Origin: an uncultured Peptococcaceae bacterium
GTDB lineage: Bacteria > Bacillota > Peptococcia > Peptococcales > Peptococcaceae
DNA length: 35,516 nt
Direction: 5' to 3'
NCBI GenBank assembly: GCA_910585405.1
Contig: CAJUDO010000029.1
Span: 1 to 35,516 of the forward strand
Positions 23,897 to 31,915 of the stretch are shown here, in pieces (position 1 is the stretch's first letter; every line of letters starts with the position of its first letter). Position numbers and translations under genes: made by a program. Below the pieces are notes generated by a model that ran no database searches, was not told the DNA's origin, and saw only the letters and a list, made by a program, of their open reading frames with translations.

Positions 23897-23934
23897 AAGT
23901 AAAACTTGACACTAATATGTTTTACTTTTATAAT
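23897..23934 (+). promoter_or_regulatory. Consensus promoter of the LysR gene with an operator-like inverted repeat
   Basis: A perfect sigma-A promoter: TTGACA (23906-23911), 17-bp spacer, TATAAT (23929-23934). An inverted repeat AAGTAAAAC (23897-23905) / GTTTTACTT (23919-23927) with a 13-bp gap straddles the -35 and spacer, a likely site for LysR autorepression and divergent control of the transporter operon. The remaining bases of 23726-24000 hold the leader of the transporter gene, where no clear promoter is seen. Confidence 0.8.
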
Positions 23935-24000
23935 GAGTATGCATCTATATGATAAATTTCAGCATTTATATTTGGATATCAATGGCTTGGAGGGTTCTAT

Positions 24001-24936
24001 ATGCGTTTAGAACAGCTGGAACAATTAATTTTAATTTCAAAAGAAAAATCCTTTAACGCTGCCAGTGAACATCTCAATATTTCACATCAGGCCTTAAATA
24101 CATCTATCAAAAAATTAGAGGAAGAAATTGGCGTTTCATTAATTAAACGGACACACCGCGGGTTGTCCTTTACACCAGCGGGGGAAAGAATGGTGAGTTT
24201 TTCGAGGGAACTGCTGAACCAATATTATGCTTTGGTAGAAGATTTACGTCAGTCTGTGCCTCCTGCAGAAAAAATATTACAAGGGAACCTACACATTTAT
24301 GCTACATCTGTTTATATGATTTCCATATTACCCGATGCAATCAAAAATTTTAAATTACAGCAAAAAGACATTAATACCTTACTATACACGTTAGACGCAA
24401 AGACAATCATTGCGAAAATGGCCGTCAACCGAGAAAATTCCATCGGATTTATCAGCATCCCAGACCATGAAGCACAACAGATAAACACACTCTTAGAAGA
24501 TCATCAGCTGCAATTTCATCCTTTATTGCGCAGCAATATGTGTTTTTGTGCCAGCCATACATCACCGCTCGTACAAAAAGGGAAGCAGTCCTTGAACACA
24601 ATTTGCAAATATCCCATTGTCATACTCACCTCATCCCAGGGCGATGAAAGTGACTTCACATCTTATACCCATTTCCTGAAAAACACAAAAATTGCCCTTG
24701 CCACATCTTCCTATACCATTTGGCTTGATGCAGTTATGCAAAATGCTGGAATCGGTATGCTCTATGACATTGTCTTGTCGCAAAACTCAGCGCTGGCCAA
24801 AGACCTTGACAAAATTGCCATCATATCCACCAGAGAAAAAATCTCTGCTACGATGGGCTATATCACAGCAAAGCCTTCTGAGTTCGTTTCATCGTTTATT
24901 GATTTTTTCAAGCAATATAATCGGATACAAGACTGA
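24001..24936 (+). CDS. LysR-family transcriptional regulator
   Basis: A 311-aa regulator. Residues 1-60 are the winged helix-turn-helix (MRLEQLEQLILISKEKSF, NISHQALNTSIKKLEEEIG, LIKRTHRGLSFTPAGE), followed by a linker helix and a ligand-binding domain (about 90-300). GGAGGG lies 8 nt before ATG. It is transcribed divergently from the transporter/amidohydrolase/flavoenzyme operon with a 275-bp shared intergenic region, the typical layout for a LysR activator that senses the pathway substrate. The promoter is full consensus, so strong expression would need the operator repeat to restrain it. Confidence 0.95.
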   Translation: MRLEQLEQLILISKEKSFNAASEHLNISHQALNTSIKKLEEEIGVSLIKRTHRGLSFTPAGERMVSFSRELLNQYYALVEDLRQSVPPAEKILQGNLHIYATSVYMISILPDAIKNFKLQQKDINTLLYTLDAKTIIAKMAVNRENSIGFISIPDHEAQQINTLLEDHQLQFHPLLRSNMCFCASHTSPLVQKGKQSLNTICKYPIVILTSSQGDESDFTSYTHFLKNTKIALATSSYTIWLDAVMQNAGIGMLYDIVLSQNSALAKDLDKIAIISTREKISATMGYITAKPSEFVSSFIDFFKQYNRIQD

Positions 24937-25275
24937 GCCCATTCATTACATGGCTATTAAAAAACCGTAAACAGGCGTGAGCATCGACTATATACACTTG
25001 CCTTCCACTATAATAATTAGTACAATGTATCTACTACAAATTAGCTCATATCAAAATAAAAAAGTGCATGCTATACGCAGAGAGCAATCATCTTATTTGT
25101 TTAAATACAAAATAGTTTTTGAGAATTATGCCATTTATCAAACAACTGCGATGACTATAATTGAACTGTATAGGCTAGAATCAATTTATAAGAACATGAT
25201 ATTTTAAGAAATAAGTAGAAACGCGTGGCCACTAATTTCTATACGTGTTGAAATGTAAACATAAGGAGGGAAAAT
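24937..25275. other. Gene-free stretch before hicA
   Basis: I see no convincing gene, RNA or terminator. A 76-codon GTG frame from 24977 has no ribosome site and atypical composition. The final bases carry the ribosome site AAGGAGGG of the hicA relic. Confidence 0.5.
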
Positions 25276-25558
25276 ATGGCTGGTAAGGAACTATTGAAAC
25301 TATTAAAGCAAAATGGTTGGCAATTGGAACGTATAAATGGCAGTCACCATACTTTTAAAAAAGGAATGAGACTTTAACGGTTCCTATCCACGGTAATACA
25401 GATGTTAAAAAGGACTATTGATTTCTATTCTGAAAAAGTTAGAAGAAGATTCCTATTGGGTGGAATTTCCTGATTTTGATAGGTGTTTTTCAGATGGCGA
25501 AACATTGGAGGAAGCTCTGGTAAATGCACAAGAAGCGTTAGGCGCACAAACTATATAA
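25276..25558 (+). pseudogene. Decayed hicA-hicB toxin-antitoxin pair
   Basis: The frame starts as a HicA toxin (MAGKELLKLLKQNGWQLER, INGSHHTFKK with the catalytic His), but a missing base near 25365 ends it at 25377. Restoring it continues the HicA sequence (LTVPIHGNTDVKK), and a second lost base occurs near 25415 before LLISILKKLEEDS. The text then runs directly into the HicB antitoxin N-terminal region (SYWVEFPDFDRCFSDGETL, EEALVNAQEALGA) without the hicB start, and stops early at 25558. So there are two frameshifts, an internal deletion and a lost 3' end: non-functional. The ribosome site remains good. Confidence 0.9.
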
Positions 25559-25844
25559 TAACTATACAAAAAAGTTGCTCACGGGTGGGGCAACAGTATC
25601 ACATTTTCAAACTGAACGCCACGAGTGGGCGCTCACGTACTTTAATTATACTCCTTGGTAAGTAAGCCTCCCTCTGATAATGGATGCGCCGAAACCAAAG
25701 ATTTATTTTTTACAAAAATAAAAAGTTCTCTCCAGTGCCAACAGATTCGTGTTGCATTTCGTGTTGCATTTTACTTCTTTTTCATGAAATATTCATAACT
25801 TAAAAAGAAAATGGATTCCCTTGAAAAGGGCTATAAATGAATAA
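25559..25844. other. Stretch with no intact gene downstream of ssrA
   Basis: No gene. On the minus strand a short frame around 25720-25790 encodes KCNTKCNTNLLALERTFYF and stops, formed by a tandem duplication of TTCGTGTTGCAT near 25748-25771. Its position just beyond the tmRNA 3' end, with the hicAB relic, suggests debris of an old element integrated at ssrA (inference). Confidence 0.4.
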
Positions 25845-25877
25845 AAAATAAAAGAAGCGCCATTTTCAGCGCTTCTT
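25845..25877 (-). terminator. ssrA terminator
   Basis: Stem AAGAAGCGC (25852-25860) / GCGCTTCTT (25869-25877), 9 bp with an 8-nt loop. On the minus strand it is followed by TTTATTTTTT. It is 7 nt after the tmRNA 3' end. Confidence 0.85.
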
Positions 25878-25884
25878 CACAGTA

Positions 25885-26236
25885 TGGAGATGAGGGGAGT
25901 CGAACCCCTGTCCGAAAGACCGACACCCCGGGCATCTACGAGCGTAGTTTGTGTTTTTTTCTCGTCAGTTGCACTCCCACAAACAGGATTACAACTGACC
26001 AGTCAGGTAAGTTTCCTGTTTCGTTACCCGACACTGACGAAACAGTAGTCTGCTAAAGTGACCCTCCATCCCACACCGCAGACACAGCAGGTGGAGAGTT
26101 AACTGCAATTACGCAGCTAAAGCTAAATTATTGTTTTTAGCGTTTAATTTTAAAATGCACCGTTTTTACAAGCTGGCGCGTCCTTGGCTCGCTTCCCAGG
26201 CTACCGCATATCCCCCGTCGAAACCATTACATCCCC
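25885..26236 (-). ncRNA. ssrA: Transfer-messenger RNA (tmRNA)
   Basis: A one-piece tmRNA of about 352 nt. The 5' end GGGGATGTAATGGTTTCGAC pairs with 3' CATCTCC to form the acceptor stem (one G-U), followed by discriminator A; CCA is not encoded. The T-arm GGGGTTCGACTCCCC is present. The tag frame reads AKNNNLALAA then TAA (on the complement of about 26110-26145), ending in the usual LALAA-type degron. It rescues stalled ribosomes with SmpB and marks the product for proteolysis. Pseudoknot-rich sequence lies between tag and 3' half. Confidence 0.97.
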
Positions 26237-26290
26237 GTGAGGATTCAGTTCTTACTGCAAAAACATATGCAACAAGACTTTATGCAACAT

Positions 26291-26319
26291 ATTATACCCC
26301 AATCGTCATCGAATAGCAA
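26291..26319 (-). promoter_or_regulatory. ssrA promoter
   Basis: -35 TTGCTA (26314-26319), 17-bp spacer, -10 TATAAT (26291-26296) on the minus strand. Transcription would start near 26284, giving a leader of about 48 nt removed by RNase P. Confidence 0.75.
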
Positions 26320-26357
26320 ATCATTTTTCTGTAAACTTTTCTTTGAGATAATTTTAT

Positions 26358-26396
26358 GAGTCGTCGCCGCAGAGCATCTGTCTGCAGCGACGACTC
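26358..26396 (-). terminator. Hairpin after the collagen-like gene
   Basis: Stem GAGTCGTCGC (26358-26367) / GCGACGACTC (26387-26396), extended inside by a GCAGA/TCTGC pairing. It starts 9 nt after the stop at 26405. The tail on the minus strand is only A/T-rich (ATAAAATT), so it is a moderate terminator. Confidence 0.65.
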
Positions 26397-26404
26397 CAAC
26401 ATAC

Positions 26405-27469
26405 TTATTTCACAGCAAAAGATACATCATCCAACAATGCACTTGCGCATTCTTCTGCTTCAATTTTGAATGTAATTCGCGCCTGTTTTGCATTCTCCGG
26501 CGCTTTACCTGTCAATCCACGATAATAGGCATAGCAACTGCAGCAATTGGGCAGATCCTGTCCACGGACCAAAATTTTCAAAGCTGTTTCCGCAGTATCT
26601 GTGGCATCTAAAAATGTCACTGTCGCCTCTAGCTGAACCCCAGCACATGCACCTTTCGCAAAAAAGGACAGTTCGTAAAAGCATCCTCCTGTCACATGTA
26701 CAGTTTGTGTCAACACAGCACCGTCTTTCAGAGTAACCGCTGCGTAACCGCTATGCACACGGCCTGGCCGCTCTTCTGCATCTGATAAATCAGCATTGTT
26801 CATACTCCAGCCTACTGGCACTGTTTTATTAAATTCCTCCATGCCGCCGTTCGTCAGCAATTCTCCACCACTGCACGCACATACACCATCGGCTCCCTGC
26901 TCGCCCTGGGGACCCTGCGGGCCTTCTTCACCTTGTTCGCCTTTTGGACCTTGCGGGCCAGCTTCGCCCTGTTCGCCTTTTGGACCTTGCGGACCGACTT
27001 CGCCTTGTTCTCCTTTTGGACCTTGCGGACCGACTTCGCCTTGCTCCCCTTTTGGACCTTGCGGACCAACTTCGCCCTGTTCTCCTTTTGGACCTTGCGG
27101 GCCAACTTCACCCTGCTCTCCTTTTGGACCTTGCGGGCCGACTTCACCTGTCTCACCTTTTGGACCTTGCGGGCCGACTTCACCTGTCTCACCTTTTGGA
27201 CCTTGCGGGCCAACCTCGCCCTGTTCTCCTTTTGGACCTTGCGGACCAACTTCACCTGTTTCACCTTTTGGACCTTGGGGACCGACTTCACCTGTTTCTC
27301 CTTTTGGACCTTGGGGACCGACTTCACCTGTTTCTCCTTTTGGACCTTGCGGACCCATTTCACCTTGCAATCCCTGAGGACCTACCTCGCCTTGCTCACC
27401 CTGAGGGCCCTGGGGGCCAACCGGACCAGGGCAGCAGCAATTGGGTCTATGACGATTTTCTCTTTGCAT
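26405..27469 (-). CDS. Collagen-like surface protein (BclA-like)
   Basis: A 354-aa protein. A short N-terminus with CCC (MQRENRHRPNCCCPGP) precedes about 185 residues of Gly-x-y collagen repeats, including twelve copies of the 12-residue unit GPQGPKGE(T/Q)GE(V/A/E). The C-terminal domain (about 205-354; LLTNGGMEEFNKTVPVGW, LTQTVHVTGGCFYELSFF, LLDDVSFAV) looks like a CBM4-type beta jelly roll. Collagen-like triple helices with C-terminal globular domains form the hair-like nap of exosporia in spore formers. There is no signal peptide, consistent with assembly from the mother cell. Ribosome site AAGGAGG. The 36-bp repeats are prone to copy-number change. Confidence 0.9.
   Translation of the reverse strand: MQRENRHRPNCCCPGPVGPQGPQGEQGEVGPQGLQGEMGPQGPKGETGEVGPQGPKGETGEVGPQGPKGETGEVGPQGPKGEQGEVGPQGPKGETGEVGPQGPKGETGEVGPQGPKGEQGEVGPQGPKGEQGEVGPQGPKGEQGEVGPQGPKGEQGEVGPQGPKGEQGEAGPQGPKGEQGEEGPQGPQGEQGADGVCACSGGELLTNGGMEEFNKTVPVGWSMNNADLSDAEERPGRVHSGYAAVTLKDGAVLTQTVHVTGGCFYELSFFAKGACAGVQLEATVTFLDATDTAETALKILVRGQDLPNCCSCYAYYRGLTGKAPENAKQARITFKIEAEECASALLDDVSFAVK
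26885..27430 (-). repeat. 36-bp tandem repeats in the collagen-like gene
   Basis: The unit encodes GPQGPKGE(T/Q)GEV and recurs about twelve times with only synonymous and T/Q-type changes; imperfect units flank it. The periodicity also leaves other frames open on both strands, which are artefacts. Confidence 0.9.
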
Positions 27470-27598
27470 GTTAGTTTCCTCCTTGTTTTATACACAACAC
27501 GTCTTCTATGACCATTTTTTCGGTCATTTCAGTATATGCAGGAATACAAACCTTTGTTGCAAAAATAGCACATTCACTCTTATTCCCGCAAACAAAGC

Positions 27599-27639
27599 AA
27601 AAAGGCTTGCGTCTACTCCTCACAGACAACAAGCCTTTT
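27599..27639 (-). terminator. Terminator of the M20 peptidase gene
   Basis: Stem AAAAGGCTTG (27600-27609) / CAAGCCTTTT (27630-27639) with an inner GTCT/AGAC pairing. The minus-strand tail is TTTTTGC. It lies about 100 nt after the stop at 27738; the rest of 27470-27737 holds the leader of the collagen-like gene. Confidence 0.75.
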
Positions 27640-27737
27640 CGACAACCAAATCATATTATGCTCCGACTTCTTAAAAACACTTCAGCATAGAATGCTAGAT
27701 AGACACCCTGGAGCTCAAGAACTAAAATATCTTTATA

Positions 27738-28910
27738 TCAGGAATGTTCTTCCAGCCAGCGAACCGCACAATGCGCCAGAGAAGCGGAACCAATAGGACA
27801 GACATCTTCATTGAATTTCACTTTAGAATTATGTGCCGGAATACTGCCCCTTTCATCTGTATACCCCGCCGAGAGGTACATGAATACACTTGGCACCATC
27901 TCTGCAATCACTGCAAAATCCTCAGATGCACTGGCGGACGCATTGGGAACAGGGGTCAAACCGGGAATTGGCAGTTCTTTCATATAACTCACCATTTCAT
28001 CCGTCATTGTTGAATTGCAGACCAGCGGCGGCACTTCAGAGATCATCTCGATCTCCACCGATCCGCCAAACACTTCCGCAGTTCTTTTCACAACTTCTTT
28101 TAATCGCCGCACCAATTTCTCACGGCTGGCGCTGTCATTGCTGCGCATGGTCCCCTGAAGAACAGCAATATCAGGAATAATGTTTGGCGCCGAACCTGCT
28201 GAAAAATTCCCGATGGTCAACACATTGGCCTTGCTGGGATCTGCCTCACGGGCAATCAGCGACTCCAGAGCAAGATAAACATGAACGCCAATGTTGATTG
28301 GGTCAATGGAGCTATGCGGATAAGCGCCGTGCGCTCCCCGCCCGTGAACCGTAATCCGAAAACCATCCACAGAATACATCATCGTCCCGCTGCTATTGTA
28401 CATGAACAATCCCACTGGCATCTTGCCAGGTGCAACATGATAGGCCATCGCTGCGTCCACGCCCTCCAATATCCCGTTTGCCACCATATCCTTGGCGCCT
28501 TCAAAGGTTTCCTCAGCAGTCTGGAACATGAAACGAACCCGCCCAGACAGCCTGGACTCATTTTCTTTCAGCATCTTTGCCGCCGTCAGCAGCATAGCTG
28601 CATGGAAGTCATGACCGCAGGCATGAGCTTCTGTGCCGGTTGGGCAGGCAAAGCTCTCTCCGCTTTCCTCCGGCATGGGCAACGCATCCATATCTGCCCG
28701 AAGCAGAAGCGTCTTGCCCGTTTTCTGTCCCAGCTCTGCAGTCACACCATGCCCGCAAGGACGCGGCTCCAAACCATATTTTTTCAGCTGCTCCATCACA
28801 TAGGCTTGCGTTTTCGGCATATCCAAGCCAACTTCTGCATTGCTGTGCAGCCAACGGCGATGGCTGACTGTTTCCTCACGTAATTCCAACGCACGCTCAT
28901 AAAAATCCAT
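27738..28910 (-). CDS. M20-family N-acyl-amino-acid amidohydrolase
   Basis: A 390-aa metal-dependent aminoacylase/carboxypeptidase of the HipO/AmaA type. Metal and catalytic residues are visible: D73/D75 region (LLLRADMDALPM), C98 and H100 (AHACGHDFHAAML), E133/E134 (FQTAEETFEGAK), a His in DAAMAYHV, and a late His in SIPAHNSKVKF. A dimerisation lid lies around 175-290 (VHGRGAHGAYPH). It hydrolyses N-acyl or aromatic-acyl amino acids in the cytoplasm; exact substrate unknown. Monocistronic, with its own terminator and divergent from the lipoprotein gene. Confidence 0.93.
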   Translation of the reverse strand: MDFYERALELREETVSHRRWLHSNAEVGLDMPKTQAYVMEQLKKYGLEPRPCGHGVTAELGQKTGKTLLLRADMDALPMPEESGESFACPTGTEAHACGHDFHAAMLLTAAKMLKENESRLSGRVRFMFQTAEETFEGAKDMVANGILEGVDAAMAYHVAPGKMPVGLFMYNSSGTMMYSVDGFRITVHGRGAHGAYPHSSIDPINIGVHVYLALESLIAREADPSKANVLTIGNFSAGSAPNIIPDIAVLQGTMRSNDSASREKLVRRLKEVVKRTAEVFGGSVEIEMISEVPPLVCNSTMTDEMVSYMKELPIPGLTPVPNASASASEDFAVIAEMVPSVFMYLSAGYTDERGSIPAHNSKVKFNEDVCPIGSASLAHCAVRWLEEHS

Positions 28911-29073
28911 AATGCTACCTCCTCATTTATTTACAAAAGTTCTGATACATAAACCTATATAATTTTGAGTAAATTGTAGCAAAAAGCTTTGATACCGTCA
29001 ACCGCATTTGCAGTTCATTTTCGCAGCAGCAACCTAAAAAGAAAAAATAATACATGTAAAATTGGAGGCTGTA

Positions 29074-29082
29074 TGCTATAAT
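29074..29082 (+). promoter_or_regulatory. Extended -10 promoter of the lipoprotein gene
   Basis: TGCTATAAT (29074-29082) is a full extended -10; no good -35 is present. It lies 48 nt before the ATG. Confidence 0.6.
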
Positions 29083-29129
29083 GAGATTGCCGTCAGGGAC
29101 AACAAATAAGCATTCAGGAAGGTTTCTGC

Positions 29130-29609
29130 ATGAAAAAAATATACTTTTTCCTTTTGATATCACTTTGTATCACAGGAATATTTGCTTGCAACAATCAGGA
29201 ACATTCATCAGATCCTGCAACCAACATGCAAAAAACCATTCAGCAGGAGGAAAAAACTTGGTCTGAGCAGGATCTTCGCTCTATGTTTTCTAACATAACG
29301 AGAACCGACCTAGAGTATATAGATTGTGTGTTGATGCCTGATCATGCCAGTGACCGCGTCGGAGCCGTACTTTTCCGCAACAACACGCACGGAACAAGCA
29401 ATGTTGCTTTTTTCGATGCCGACGGCTATTTTCAGCAATGCGGCACCTATGCACAAACCGCAGATGAGCCCAACTTTACATATCTTGGGGATGGGGCTGT
29501 GACGTTTCAGCTGAAAGCCGAAGACAATACTGTGTACAACTATACACTTACACTTTCTATAGAGGGAAACGGGGTCTACTTCAAGGCAGAAGATAATTTG
29601 TACAAATAA
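29130..29609 (+). CDS. Small lipoprotein, unknown function
   Basis: A 159-aa protein with a lipoprotein signal peptide (MKKIYFFLLISLCITGIFAC) whose lipobox IFAC places the lipidated cysteine at residue 20. The mature region (about 140 aa) begins with a disordered Ser/Asn/Gln-rich linker and has beta-rich segments (VGAVLFRNNT, NVAFFDADGYF, YTLTLSIEGNG). No family recognised. AGGAAGG lies 8 nt before ATG. It sits alone between divergent and convergent neighbours. Confidence 0.8.
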   Translation: MKKIYFFLLISLCITGIFACNNQEHSSDPATNMQKTIQQEEKTWSEQDLRSMFSNITRTDLEYIDCVLMPDHASDRVGAVLFRNNTHGTSNVAFFDADGYFQQCGTYAQTADEPNFTYLGDGAVTFQLKAEDNTVYNYTLTLSIEGNGVYFKAEDNLYK

Positions 29610-29725
29610 CCTTCCCATTTATTGAAACTTAAATTTCTGCAAATTACAGCACGCTGGAAAAAGCTCCTCTTTTCGTCACCATTTTCCTAAAAACCGTTCA
29701 CACGAAATTCCCTTCTCTGCACAAC

Positions 29726-29769
29726 AAAAAGCAGCTTGCTGTAGCGTTCTCCTCCCGCAAACTGCTTTT
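29726..29769. terminator. Bidirectional terminator
   Basis: Stem AAAAAGCAG...TTGC pairing with GCAA...CTGCTTTT (outer arms 29726-29734 and 29762-29769, one internal mismatch). It lies between the convergent lipoprotein gene and the small gene ending at 29826. Confidence 0.65.
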
Positions 29770-29825
29770 CTCTCTTCCATATGCTTACCGAAAAACAGAC
29801 TCCACTTCTAGGCAAAGCATCGTCT

Positions 29826-30050
29826 TCACAGGCCCAGCATCTCCGCATCTTTGGTGCGGACCAACATCTCATACTGCACGCTGTATTCGAGACGAACCCC
29901 CATGCTGCCATGCTGTCGGCCTTTGTTGTTCAGATTGTGCCTCTTTACTCGGTATTTCACACCATTTTGACGTAAAAATGCTTCCATTTCCCGCATTTCC
30001 TGCAAATCAAAGCCAAGATAAACTGTCTTCGCGTTAAACATGGTAATCAT
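29826..30050 (-). CDS. Small conserved-looking protein, unknown
   Basis: A 74-aa protein. I take ATG at 30050, about 10 nt after GGAAGGATGG; a longer frame to 30143 lacks a ribosome site. The sequence (YLGFDLQEMREMEAFLRQNGV, YRVKRHNLNNKG, YEMLVRTKDAEML) suggests a small alpha/beta cytoplasmic protein with no membrane segment. Its last 30 residues look like a strand-helix end that could form a dimer. It follows the phosphatase gene by about 100 nt. Role unknown. Confidence 0.7.
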   Translation of the reverse strand: MITMFNAKTVYLGFDLQEMREMEAFLRQNGVKYRVKRHNLNNKGRQHGSMGVRLEYSVQYEMLVRTKDAEMLGL

Positions 30051-30151
30051 GTGGCATCCATCCTTCCTTCTATTGTCTATTTTCTCTATGATATCACAGG
30101 TTTGCCAAAAAGAAAATAAAATTTCCAGCAGCGCAGGATACAACAGCCTAT

Positions 30152-31033
30152 TTAACCCACCGAGCCAAAAGCTTCCAAAAGCAATCCATACACCAAGCCT
30201 TTATCACTGATGCACACTTCCTGCATGTCCAATAACTCCATGGCCTGCTGCAAAATCAACACGCCATAGGGCATGATATCCGCGCGTTTCTCCTTCATAC
30301 CGGGAATCTGTATCCGTTCTTCCTGGGTCATAGACAATAATCGTTGACACCAGGCATCCACGCGTGCTTTGCTGAGACACTGACCATGAATTTTGCTGCC
30401 GTCATACCGAGTGAGGCCCAACTCCATCGCCATCAGACAGGTGTTGGTTCCGCCTACCGCAATCAACGCGCACTGCGGCGGCAAAGGCTGCGCCAATAAT
30501 CCACGCAGTACAATATCCACCTGGCCGCGCAATTCATCATGCTCCAATAGCCGCACGGCGCCCATATTGACACTGGCACTATGAATTTCATCCTTGAGCG
30601 GATAAACCAATTCCGTACTGCCGCCACCAATGTCCAATACTGCCAGAGGCCGATTCCAATGTAAAAAATCCCCGCTGGCGCCCAAATAGCTGAGCCGTGC
30701 TTCCATCTCTCCCGGCAAAATTTCTAACGGCACACCAGCAGCCTGACCAATGGCCTGCTTTACTTCCTCTTTGTTTACGGCGTCCCGCACAGCGCTGGTC
30801 GCCGTAATGCGGATGTCCTCCACGCCCAGTTCTCCCGCACGCTTTACAAATTGCTGCACTGCCTCCACATTGCGCGCCAGGGGAATGGGCTTTATTCTGC
30901 ACTCTGAGCCCAGTCCTTCTCCCAGACGAGTTTCCGCTACCTTTGTTTCCACCATCTGCAGACCGCGATCGCTCCATTCTGCCACCGCCAGCCGTGTGCT
31001 GTTGGTGCCCATATCAATGACTGCTTTGCGCAT
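30152..31033 (-). CDS. Ppx/GppA-family exopolyphosphatase / pppGpp phosphatase
   Basis: A 293-aa protein with the actin-like ASKHA fold: phosphate 1 motif VIDMGTNSTRLAVAEW near the N-terminus, ATSAVRDAVNKEE, the second loop LAVLDIGGGSTELVYPL, and IAVGGTNTCLMA. It is the short, single-module form common in Clostridia. Ppx/GppA enzymes hydrolyse polyphosphate or pppGpp and thus touch the stringent response. ATG at 31033 follows AAAGGAGGAAG. In this genome it lies next to the S1 and divIC-yabQ-yabP genes, as in many Clostridia, but a terminator separates it from them. Confidence 0.93.
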   Translation of the reverse strand: MRKAVIDMGTNSTRLAVAEWSDRGLQMVETKVAETRLGEGLGSECRIKPIPLARNVEAVQQFVKRAGELGVEDIRITATSAVRDAVNKEEVKQAIGQAAGVPLEILPGEMEARLSYLGASGDFLHWNRPLAVLDIGGGSTELVYPLKDEIHSASVNMGAVRLLEHDELRGQVDIVLRGLLAQPLPPQCALIAVGGTNTCLMAMELGLTRYDGSKIHGQCLSKARVDAWCQRLLSMTQEERIQIPGMKEKRADIMPYGVLILQQAMELLDMQEVCISDKGLVYGLLLEAFGSVG

Positions 31034-31086
31034 AAAACTTCCTCCTTTGCTGTTGTACCTGCTTTTTTGTACATTTTCCATGCACA

Positions 31087-31115
31087 AAAAGGCGGTGTCC
31101 TCTCACACCGCCTTT
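31087..31115 (-). terminator. Terminator after the S1-domain gene
   Basis: Stem AAAAGGCGGTG (31087-31097) / CACCGCCTTTT (31105-31115), 11 bp, tail TTTTTGTG on the minus strand. It sits directly after the S1 gene stop. Confidence 0.88.
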
Positions 31116-31118
31116 TGC

Positions 31119-31478
31119 TTAATATCGATTACCGCTTTTCCGTTTGTTATTCATATTTTTATTCAGAGAAGCCTGCTTCTCATCGCTGTCTTTCATAAAA
31201 CGGGCCAACCGGTCTTCAAAGGAAACCGTCGGCTGTTTGGGCCGTTCTTTAGCCTGACGGATCGACAGACCTATTTTTCCGCTGTCATCTACATTGATGA
31301 CTTTCACCTTGACTGGATCTTTCATTTTTAAAAAATCATTCACGTCATTTACGTAGGTGTCTGCCACTTCGGAAATATGCACCAAACCGGTCTCTCCTGT
31401 GCTGAGTTCTACGAATGCGCCGAATTTTGTAATACCTGTTACGGTTCCCTCTAAAATTTGCCCTTTACTGATGGACAT
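31119..31478 (-). CDS. S1 RNA-binding domain protein (YabR-like)
   Basis: A 119-aa protein with one S1 domain at residues 3-75 (GQILEGTVTGITKFGAFVEL, GLVHISEVADTYVNDV, VKVKVINVDDSGKIGLSI) and a basic, disordered tail ending KNMNNKRKSGNRY. This is the YabR/general-stress-protein-13 type associated with ribosomes or RNA. It lies 76 nt after the divIC-like gene and is co-directional with it, as yabR follows divIC in Bacillus. Confidence 0.93.
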   Translation of the reverse strand: MSISKGQILEGTVTGITKFGAFVELSTGETGLVHISEVADTYVNDVNDFLKMKDPVKVKVINVDDSGKIGLSIRQAKERPKQPTVSFEDRLARFMKDSDEKQASLNKNMNNKRKSGNRY

Positions 31479-31554
31479 GCGAACAAACTGCCTCCCTAAA
31501 AAATTAAATTTGCACCTATTTGCGGCACAGAACGTTTGAAAAGTAGTATCCTGT

Positions 31555-31851
31555 TTATGGAGTCTGGCTGGCCCCTGCCCGCCGAATCAGGATTTCGCCA
31601 TCTTTCACCAGACCTAACCGTTCTCTGGCGATTTCTTCTATGGCATCCTCACTGCGCATGTACTCCAAATCGGCCTGCAGCTCACTCTGCGTCACATAGG
31701 CCGCATCCAAATCCTGTGCCAATTGCCGCTGCTGCAATTTCAAATCCACGATACTGCAGGCACCATAAACCAGATGGCAAACTACATACACAGCAACCAA
31801 AGTAATGATGGTTCGTTTTGTATTTACTTTTGTTCTAGTCTTCTTTGCCAT
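31555..31851 (-). CDS. DivIC/FtsB-type septum formation initiator
   Basis: A 98-aa single-pass membrane protein: short basic cytoplasmic N-terminus (MAKKTRTKVNTKR), membrane helix about residues 15-35, then a coiled coil (DLKLQQRQLAQDLDAAYVTQ) and the conserved end IEEIARERLGLVKDGEILI. ATG at 31851 is preceded by GGGTGGTG; the frame could extend to 31866 but without a better site. It belongs to the divisome core with FtsL and DivIB/FtsQ. Gene order yabP-yabQ-divIC matches Bacillus and Clostridium. Confidence 0.92.
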   Translation of the reverse strand: MAKKTRTKVNTKRTIITLVAVYVVCHLVYGACSIVDLKLQQRQLAQDLDAAYVTQSELQADLEYMRSEDAIEEIARERLGLVKDGEILIRRAGASQTP

Positions 31852-31915
31852 TGATTCACCACCCACACACTTTTCTACCGATATATTATATAATAAAATT
31901 CACTTAAAATCTATA

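Noticed and set aside
24977..25207. 76-codon frame after the LysR gene
   Set aside because: GTG start, no ribosome site, no recognisable feature; most likely random in AT-rich DNA.
26885..27430. Regular 36-bp repeats as a CRISPR array
   Set aside because: No unique spacers; the repeats are in-frame coding for Gly-x-y units.
26796..27511. Several long frames opposite or shifted to the collagen-like gene
   Set aside because: They are periodic artefacts of the 36-bp repeat, made of PFGPCGPTSPCS- or LFSFWTLRTDF-type units.
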